Assembly: GCA_003477185.1 (NCBI GenBank)
Contig: DMTJ01000228.1
Span: 1-11,220 of the forward strand
DNA from: Lentisphaeria bacterium
GTDB taxonomy: Bacteria; Verrucomicrobiota; Lentisphaeria; JABSQK01; UBA12247
Direction: 5' to 3'
Length of the DNA: 11,220 nt
In this document: positions 6,008-11,220 of the stretch, in pieces
Layout: each line of letters starts with the position of its first letter
Numbering within the stretch: the first letter of the stretch is position 1
The notes under the pieces: generated by a model
Seen by the model: the letters and a program-made list of their open reading frames with translations, nothing else
The model's database searches: none
Told to the model about the DNA's origin: nothing
Made by a program: the position numbers and the translations under genes

Positions 6008-7801
6008 TCAAGCCAAGCTGGCGAGTAGACTCTCGGCCGCGGACGCACAGGAGGCCTCATCGCTGGCTTCCAGCAGAAACCGGTGAAGATGCGGCTTTTC
6101 TTTGGCATCCAAGATGGTGAGTTCCAGGCAGCCCGTTGCGGAGTCCGCATCCCATTGAGTTGTGGAGGTGGCAGCGGAAATGTCGGTCTTCTGCTTGGTA
6201 AGCCAGACTGACAAGGTGGTGGCGTCGGTGGCCGAGGCCTGCCAGAATGCAGCGGTGTCTACCGATATCTCGCTACAGCGCTCGAGCACGAAGTCGCGAT
6301 CGAGAAATGCGAGCAGGTTACCGGCACGCGGGCCAGAGGTCCGATCCAGAAAGATGCGATAAAGGCTTTGGAAGGCATCGCCTTGGCGAATGGGCGTAGC
6401 GCGTGAGACTTCGAAAAGCAGCGTCTGGAGGCTCGGAGAACTCCATGCGGCAGAATCTAGGACTGCGCGCAGCCGGGTGATGAAGGCGCGCTGTAGCACG
6501 GTGAGTTCGGCTGACGAGGCAGGGAGCGAGGTTTGCAGTTGAGTCTTGTCTGCGTCATCGGCTAGATGATCGACCCAGTATTTTGCGGAGTTCGCACGCC
6601 GCGCAAGATGCTCTTTGTCCAAGTCCGTGAGGGGCTCGCCCTTCTGCTTCTCGATCTCTGTCTCGAGATCAAGATGCGGCATTTGGACGATGGTGGATAC
6701 GAGCTGGAAGTTGGCATCGTAGTATGAGCCGCGGTCGTCGAGGGCGCTGAGTTGCCAGATCCGCTGGGTGTCCTCATTGGCCTTGCCAGACATGACTTGG
6801 CCATGGCAGCGATCTAGCTCGTTGTAGAGCTTGACGATGTCATTCTCGCCGGTGCTGAAGTTCACGGGCCGGTTGGCCGGGGACTTGAGCATGAGGTAAC
6901 GGAGGGCTTCGGCTGGGAGAAAGTCGGCCATGACTCGTGCCCACGGGCCTTTGCCGCCGGAGGTGCTCATCTTGGCCCCGCCGATCAGGAAGAACTCGTA
7001 GGGAATGTTGAGCGGGGGCTGTCCGCCGAAAATGCGGCGCAGGCAGGCGGAGGAGACGTCACGCGAGCCACCCTTGGTGGAGTGGTCTTTACCAGCGCCT
7101 TCAATGGTGACCGGAAAGCTGTGCCACTTGGCGACCCACTCGAGCTTCCAGGGGAGTTTCCCGCGGCCATCGAATGGGGAAACTTTGCCCCTGTAGCCGC
7201 AGCCTTTGGCCCAAGTCACCAGGTCCGGGCGACAGGTGTAGGTGACTTCCTTGCCGTCGTAGTCGTGGACTTCGGTGGTGCCAACTCGGCCACACTGCTC
7301 ACAGACTGCTTGAAACGGATACCAGGTGTCTGGGCGCACGGACTTGCTAATCTTCAGATAGATCTCGCGGACGACGTCCGGATGGCGCAGGATGGTGTCA
7401 ATGGCTTCGTTGAACTGGCCACTTCTGTAGACGTCTCGCATGTGGTAGCGCTCGACTTCGACACCAAGCTCGCCAAAGAGCCCGAAGAATTCTTCGATGT
7501 AGTGCATGGCCATGTCGCTGGCATCAGACCCTGGCGGGGCCGGGACGTTGCACATCGGAAATCCGCGATACGGCTCGAAATGATCTTCCATGCCAAAGGG
7601 AATGCTGTCGACGGGGTCGTAATCGTCTACGCCAAACTTGTAGGTGACAGGAATGCCTCGTTCGCGGAGGATCTTGCAGACGATATCGTGAATGAGAACG
7701 CCGCGCAGAGAGCCTACGTGGACACGACCCGAGGGAGTCTTCGAATCATTGATGATCTGCGGGCCTGAGACACCGCCGAGGAGCTTGTCGCACCAGTACA
7801 T
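6008..7801 (-). CDS. lysK: Class I (archaeal-type) lysyl-tRNA synthetase with C-terminal extension
   Basis: This enzyme charges tRNA-Lys with lysine. It is the class I form (LysRS-I), unrelated in fold to the usual bacterial class II LysS/LysU. The Rossmann catalytic domain holds the HIGH-type signature PSGRVHVGS (23-31) and the KMSKS loop as KMSTS (277-281, in GGAKMSTSGGKG). Cysteines at 167 and 170 (CEQC), 190 and 201 resemble the family's zinc-binding insertion. GRGKLPWKLEWVAKWH (212-227) and GAGKDHSTKGGSRD (235-248) are conserved active-site segments. The helical anticodon-binding region runs to about 510 and includes GPRAGNLLAFLDRDFVLERC (490-509). LysRS-I proteins are usually near 510-540 aa, so the last 80 or so residues (about 515-597) look like an added Ala/Ser/Thr-rich domain. 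The start at ATG 7799-7801 fits the family's MYW opening, although no SD is visible. No class II lysS lies in the window. Confidence 0.95.
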   Translation of the reverse strand: MYWCDKLLGGVSGPQIINDSKTPSGRVHVGSLRGVLIHDIVCKILRERGIPVTYKFGVDDYDPVDSIPFGMEDHFEPYRGFPMCNVPAPPGSDASDMAMHYIEEFFGLFGELGVEVERYHMRDVYRSGQFNEAIDTILRHPDVVREIYLKISKSVRPDTWYPFQAVCEQCGRVGTTEVHDYDGKEVTYTCRPDLVTWAKGCGYRGKVSPFDGRGKLPWKLEWVAKWHSFPVTIEGAGKDHSTKGGSRDVSSACLRRIFGGQPPLNIPYEFFLIGGAKMSTSGGKGPWARVMADFLPAEALRYLMLKSPANRPVNFSTGENDIVKLYNELDRCHGQVMSGKANEDTQRIWQLSALDDRGSYYDANFQLVSTIVQMPHLDLETEIEKQKGEPLTDLDKEHLARRANSAKYWVDHLADDADKTQLQTSLPASSAELTVLQRAFITRLRAVLDSAAWSSPSLQTLLFEVSRATPIRQGDAFQSLYRIFLDRTSGPRAGNLLAFLDRDFVLERCSEISVDTAAFWQASATDATTLSVWLTKQKTDISAATSTTQWDADSATGCLELTILDAKEKPHLHRFLLEASDEASCASAAESLLASLA

Positions 7802-7831
7802 AGCACAATCACAAAATTAGGGTCAGTTTTT

Positions 7832-7849
7832 AGCCTGAATAATCAGGTT
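7832..7849 (-). other. Hairpin in the lysyl-tRNA synthetase leader
   Basis: A 7-bp stem (one G-T pair) with a 4-nt loop can form, with the CCTGA/TCAGG core at 7834-7847. It lies about 30 nt upstream of the synthetase ATG. On the minus strand it is followed by AAAAA rather than Ts, so it is not a standard terminator for the upstream gene. It may be a leader RNA structure or chance. Confidence 0.25.
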
Positions 7850-7854
7850 CGCAG

Positions 7855-7866
7855 GCATACGTATGC
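7855..7866. repeat. Perfect 12-bp palindrome upstream of lysyl-tRNA synthetase gene
   Basis: GCATACGTATGC is a perfect inverted repeat about 54 bp upstream of the synthetase start. The pairing resumes after two mismatches with GC/GC (7851-7852 and 7869-7870). The 101-bp gap between genes has few other features, so this could be a protein-binding site. Its position relative to any promoter is unknown. Confidence 0.3.
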
Positions 7867-7902
7867 ACGCTGGAGCACGCTTCGCGAGTCCCGCTGTTCG
7901 AA

Positions 7903-10900
7903 TCACTCGCTGTCAAGGGTGAGAGCCGCCGGAGAACCGAGCCAGTAGGTCACGAATGGAACCATGGATTCTCCTGGAACGAGTGATTGGGGGCGACCGC
8001 GGCTGTCTTCCCAGAGAACAACAAGGCCTTCGTCATCCGGGACGACAATGGGGGTGTTTACGCCCACGAGATTCCAACCGGGCTGGACCGTTATTTCACT
8101 CACGCCATCATAGATGCCTCTGACTTCTACGGTGCCTGGCACAGCCATCATCACCATCATGCCGGTTCGTGCTGTGGGGCTGTCTACTGTCACATATTCG
8201 GAAGAAGCGGGGGCCCAGGTTACGACGGGTTCGAGATGCAGCGGGAACAGCGTCCGGAAGTCCGACTCGATGAAAGGCCCAGGTGCCGAGAGCGGATTCC
8301 AGTCGCGCCTGAGGACGTATTCATGGCGCCAGTCTGAGAGCTTGAAGGTCAGCTGAATCGATTCATTCACCAGCAGGTTCTGGAAGGACTGCAGGTCTTC
8401 GGCTTCGCCTTCGTTATAGGCGGCGTCTACCGTGCTGTCGAGCCAGGCTATGACGTTGTAGGTCCCAGCCACTACGAGAAAGGAAAAGTTGAACTCTCCG
8501 GTCTCTAGAACGATGGTATCTAGCACGGCGTGCGCTGTGCTTTGCAGCTGTACGTAAATGTCTCCCTGCTGGAGGCCAAGGTATTCCACGTTGCCGGCAA
8601 TTTCCTGGCGAACGCGGTAAACACGGTTGATGCTCACGGATTTGTTACCAGCAGCATCAGTGGCGGTATAGGCAACCACTTGGTCTCCCAGCACGAAGGG
8701 ATCGACCGCTGGCGATACGGCGAGGGCAGGGGACGGGTCTACGGTGTCTTGGGCGGAGACGCCGGCAAAGGAATCCACCGTGGCGCCGAGCGCAATCTCG
8801 ACGACTGCCGGATCAACGGTGAGCACCGGAATATCTGTATCGTAGTTGAAGCTATCCTGGCAAATACTGGTGTTGCCATTTTCATCGGTCACCCGGGCTT
8901 CGATGTCGTAGGTCTCGCCGTGCGCCAGAAAGCTGGACGGCAGCGGGACGGACCAGGTGTCTAGGCCGGCCGGAGTGCGCTCGATACGCCCGTGCTGCCA
9001 GCGGTTGCCCACGAAGTAGAAGCCATCGCTCTGACGCTGAATTGCCACGCCGATATGCGCAACATCGCCACCACTGGAGGTGCCGGAGATGCTTCCGGGC
9101 CAGGAGATGGTGTTGTAGGAAGGGTTCAGCGTGATGCCGCAGCCCGGCAAGTCGGCGTCGATTGTAAAGGCACCCAAGGCTGGCTGGGACGTGTTGCCGA
9201 CGATGTCCTGTGAGAGGGCGACCAACTGATAGCGGCCGCTGTCGAGTTGGTCCGTTGGCAGCGACACGAGCCACGGATCTCCGCTGGCTGAGACCGATGC
9301 ATTTCCAGACAGCCACAGGCTGCCGTTCCAAGTTCGCTGGTCTGAGTCCCGAAAGACTGTTATATTCAGCGAGGAAACGCCGCTGAGATCGGTCGCATTT
9401 CCGGATACTGCGCCAGGCCAGGTGCCGATACCGAAAGTCCCCGAACTGGCAAAGGTCACGACGGGACCCGCTCGATCCAGTGAGATGCTGTCGCTGGCAC
9501 CCACCGCGTTTCCGGCCAGATCCTGGAATTGGGCAAAAACCGTGTGCGAGCCATCTGCATCCGGCAGCGTCCAAGAAAAGGAGGACGAAAAGTCGATGAA
9601 ATCACCGAAGGCTTCACCAGCGGTACGGAAGCGCATCTGCTCGATGCCGGTACCGCTGCTGAACAGTGTGACGTTCCGCAACCGTGTGGTCTCGGCTATG
9701 CTGACGGCAAAGGTCGCCACAGGTGGCACACGATCCAGCGTTACGGTCAGGCGCTGCTCGGATACGTTCCCCACGTCATCGCGGAATTCACCGACGATCG
9801 TGTAGCTGCCGTCCACATCCGGCAATTGCAGCGGGAAGACGTTCCCAACTGCGCCAAAAGAGGGGAGGGCACCATCGAGCCCAATTCGCATGTCGCTGGC
9901 ATCGTCCGGACTGACGATCAGATCTAAGTCTCGGGAATTTACTGCGATTTGGGAGGGGCCGTCAATGGCCAGCGTGGCCGCAGGCGGCGCCCGGTCCAGA
10001 ACAATGGTATCACTGAGCGTGATCGTGTTCCCGGCTTCGTCCTGCAACTCTGCGTTGACCGTGCGTTCGCCGTCCAGATCAGCGAGCGTCCAGGCGACAG
10101 GATCGACGATGCCAAACCACTCGCTGAAGTCTCCCGCGTCACCGTTCCGAAATCTGATCTGATGTCCGTCGGAGACGTCGAGGACTAATGAAGCGGAGAG
10201 GATGTTGGTCCTTGCCGGATCGCTGACGCCGATGGCAAAAGAGCCAACAGGCACCGCGCTGTCAAACGTAAGCACGTGGGGGCCTTCCTCGCCAGTATTT
10301 CCTGCTTGGTCAGTCGCGCGGCAAATAAATGAATATTCCGCGCCGTTGGTCAGCTGTGCTGCTGGCAGCGGCACTGACCAATCGTCGGTGCCACTCGCGA
10401 CTGCAAAGAACGGCGCAGGTTGCCAGCCGAGGCCGTTGAAGTAGCGCGAGTCGGTGTCCCGCTGAATGGAGAGGCTGACCGAGCTGACGTCGCTGAAGTC
10501 GTCTGCAGCGGTGCCTTCTACGGCATTTGGCCAGGACGCAGGGCCAGCGAGGGGCGGCGCGTTAATGACGCAGCCTGGAGGTGTCGAATCGATCGTGAAT
10601 GTGCTCTCATCGGAACCGGAGTTGCCGGCGCTATCCGTGGCGAGGCAGGTCAGAACGTAGCGAGAGTCCAGCATGATTCCCGCTGGCAGCTCAATGCTCC
10701 ATAGCGCGGGGGTAGGGACTGCCAGGGGAACTAGGTCGTTTACAAACTCCAGCCCGTCAAAGGAAAAGCCGTCTGATTGACGGGTCAGGGTGATCGACGC
10801 CCCTTGGACTTCACCCGTGCCGTCGGTGACCTGTATTTCGATTGCTCCGGGCCACTGCGAAGAATGGTAGCTGCCCGAGACGCTGCTGGTGCAGACGGGA

Positions 10901-11220
10901 GCTTGTTGATCGAGAATGATCAGGTCACCGACTGCGAGCACATTTCCGGCAGTGTCTCTGAACTCAGCGGCCACCACGCGGCCCCCGTCCAGGTCGCGTA
11001 GAGTCCAAGCAGCTTCGTGATTCTGTGCCGGCAGAGACGTCCAAACCTCGGGAAAGTCCTGGCTGTCATTGCGCAGCCGGTATTCGACCGCTCCGGAGAC
11101 ATCGATGATCACAGTAACCTCCGGAGAATTGACAAACTCAGGATCGCCAGATTCAATGACCAGTGATCCAGTGGGGGCTTCGGTGTCCAATGTCACCGTA
11201 TCGCTGAGAGCCAGGACATT
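7903..11220 (-). CDS. Giant secreted Ig-like repeat protein (5' end outside window)
   Basis: About 1,105 residues are visible. The frame is open to the right edge, so the true start is outside; the GTG at 11194-11196 is internal to a repeat. Residues are counted from that GTG. Eight Ig-like beta-sandwich repeats of 85-110 residues fall into two types, in the order A-B-B-A-A-A-B-B (5-790), most ending in an LD-x-x-x-P linker. A HYR-like domain follows (about 791-863, with VVAYTATDAAGNKS). Next is a transthyretin/SdrD-B-like sandwich (about 864-955) with an acidic loop ending NEGEAED. A final region contains VQPGWNLVGV (1037-1046) and YWLGS, typical of GWNL-type C-terminal domains of exported bacterial proteins. 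Cys pairs in three B repeats suggest disulfides and an extracellular site. No LPXTG, PEP-CTERM, membrane anchor or enzyme motif is visible, and the signal peptide would be off-window. A surface or adhesion role is inferred from architecture only. Confidence 0.88.
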   Translation of the reverse strand, partial: NVLALSDTVTLDTEAPTGSLVIESGDPEFVNSPEVTVIIDVSGAVEYRLRNDSQDFPEVWTSLPAQNHEAAWTLRDLDGGRVVAAEFRDTAGNVLAVGDLIILDQQAPVCTSSVSGSYHSSQWPGAIEIQVTDGTGEVQGASITLTRQSDGFSFDGLEFVNDLVPLAVPTPALWSIELPAGIMLDSRYVLTCLATDSAGNSGSDESTFTIDSTPPGCVINAPPLAGPASWPNAVEGTAADDFSDVSSVSLSIQRDTDSRYFNGLGWQPAPFFAVASGTDDWSVPLPAAQLTNGAEYSFICRATDQAGNTGEEGPHVLTFDSAVPVGSFAIGVSDPARTNILSASLVLDVSDGHQIRFRNGDAGDFSEWFGIVDPVAWTLADLDGERTVNAELQDEAGNTITLSDTIVLDRAPPAATLAIDGPSQIAVNSRDLDLIVSPDDASDMRIGLDGALPSFGAVGNVFPLQLPDVDGSYTIVGEFRDDVGNVSEQRLTVTLDRVPPVATFAVSIAETTRLRNVTLFSSGTGIEQMRFRTAGEAFGDFIDFSSSFSWTLPDADGSHTVFAQFQDLAGNAVGASDSISLDRAGPVVTFASSGTFGIGTWPGAVSGNATDLSGVSSLNITVFRDSDQRTWNGSLWLSGNASVSASGDPWLVSLPTDQLDSGRYQLVALSQDIVGNTSQPALGAFTIDADLPGCGITLNPSYNTISWPGSISGTSSGGDVAHIGVAIQRQSDGFYFVGNRWQHGRIERTPAGLDTWSVPLPSSFLAHGETYDIEARVTDENGNTSICQDSFNYDTDIPVLTVDPAVVEIALGATVDSFAGVSAQDTVDPSPALAVSPAVDPFVLGDQVVAYTATDAAGNKSVSINRVYRVRQEIAGNVEYLGLQQGDIYVQLQSTAHAVLDTIVLETGEFNFSFLVVAGTYNVIAWLDSTVDAAYNEGEAEDLQSFQNLLVNESIQLTFKLSDWRHEYVLRRDWNPLSAPGPFIESDFRTLFPLHLEPVVTWAPASSEYVTVDSPTARTGMMVMMAVPGTVEVRGIYDGVSEITVQPGWNLVGVNTPIVVPDDEGLVVLWEDSRGRPQSLVPGESMVPFVTYWLGSPAALTLDSE
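8827..9462 (-). repeat. Ig-like type B repeats B3 and B4
   Basis: B units span residues 579-684 and 685-790 with WPGAVSG and WPGSISG, R-x-SD motifs and the WLVSLP and WSVPLP strands. B4 has Cys686 and Cys779, the second moved to just after the GN turn. B3 has no Cys, with Ser or Leu in the equivalent strands, so it cannot form the disulfide predicted for the other B units. Confidence 0.72.
9463..10248 (-). repeat. Ig-like type A repeats A2, A3 and A4
   Basis: Three tandem A units span residues 317-405, 406-492 and 493-578. A2 and A4 keep the RFR(N/T) strand, a WTL-x-D-x-DG turn and Q-D-x-AGN. A3 is the most diverged (MRIGLDG in place of the RFR strand; PDVDGSYT in place of the WTL turn). The linkers are LDRAPP, LDRVPP and LDRAGP. 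None contains Cys. Confidence 0.75.
10249..10902 (-). repeat. Ig-like type B repeats B1 and B2
   Basis: Two tandem B units span residues 99-206 and 207-316. Each has a W-P-(G/N)-A-(I/V) strand (WPGAIEI; WPNAVEG), an R-x-(S/T)-D-x-x-(F/Y)-x-(D/N)-G-L motif, W-S-(I/V)-x-LPA and ATD-x-AGN. Each has one Cys near the start and one in the penultimate strand (102 and 184; 209 and 292), consistent with an intradomain disulfide. Confidence 0.75.
10903..11184 (-). repeat. Ig-like type A repeat A1
   Basis: Residues 5-98 of the visible giant protein form one A unit. Hallmarks are YRLRNDSQDF in the middle, AAWTLRDLDGG, AEFRDTAGN and the closing ILDQQAP. The eight residues to its right at the window edge (NVLALSDT) match the end of another A unit, so the array continues outside. 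Confidence 0.75.

Noticed and set aside
7082..7768. 228-codon plus-strand open frame
   Set aside because: It lies entirely opposite the class I lysyl-tRNA synthetase gene, which has clear motifs; the plus frame has no recognisable domain or ribosome binding site.
7896..7904. GTTCGAATC, like the T-loop of a tRNA
   Set aside because: No acceptor stem, anticodon arm or CCA end can be fitted around it, and it overlaps the end of a coding region.
7911..7916. TTGACA on the minus strand, a perfect -35 box before the synthetase
   Set aside because: It falls in the last codons of the giant repeat gene and has no -10 at 16-18 bp; the match is explained by the Leu-Asp codons.
8146..8160. His-rich run on the plus strand that looks like a poly-His tag
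   Set aside because: It is the antisense of the Met/Val-rich segment GMMVMMAVPG of the giant repeat protein, so it is coincidental and not evidence of vector sequence.

Overview
The window comes from a moderately GC-rich bacterial chromosome. It looks like housekeeping DNA with one decayed patch and one very large secreted-protein gene at the right edge. A class I (archaeal-type) lysyl-tRNA synthetase, a LysM/amidase wall protein and a tiny lysine-rich 'KDKGKREQ' protein together suggest the PVC group, perhaps Verrucomicrobiota. That placement rests on gene content recalled from family knowledge and is tentative.

Layout, left to right. Positions 1-282 hold nothing recognisable. A 34-residue, strongly basic protein lies on the minus strand at 283-387 behind a near-perfect Shine-Dalgarno. 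Positions 388-832 carry no gene I can support. On the plus strand, 833-1702 encodes a secreted protein with two LysM domains and a zinc amidase (PGRP/Amidase_2 type). Downstream on the same strand, about 1896-2835 is a fossil of a fatty-acid or polyketide locus. The first part is the C-terminal part of a PKS-type dehydratase domain with an in-frame TGA. It runs straight into the middle and C-terminal end of a ketoacyl-ACP synthase III (FabH-like) that has lost its N-terminus, its active-site Cys and a long internal stretch.

From 2997 to the right edge everything is on the minus strand, so transcription runs right to left. A giant extracellular protein of Ig-like repeats (from beyond 11220 to 7903) is followed by lysyl-tRNA synthetase (7801-6008). 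Next come an MsrB-MsrA fusion (5863-4934), a ferredoxin-reductase-type FAD/NAD(P)H flavoprotein (4937-3720) and RadC (3716-2997). The last three are tightly packed: msrBA and the flavoprotein gene share an ATGA overlap, and radC starts 3 nt after the flavoprotein stop. They form a likely translationally coupled unit of methionine-sulfoxide repair, a pyridine-nucleotide-dependent reductase and a RadC/JAMM protein.

The items most worth a second look are the PKS-dehydratase/KAS III fossil, the tiny basic protein, the coupled msrBA-reductase-radC unit, the C-terminal extension on the class I LysRS, and the A-B-B-A-A-A-B-B repeat order of the giant surface protein. I saw no CRISPR array, insertion sequence, tRNA or rRNA, and no clearly novel system.
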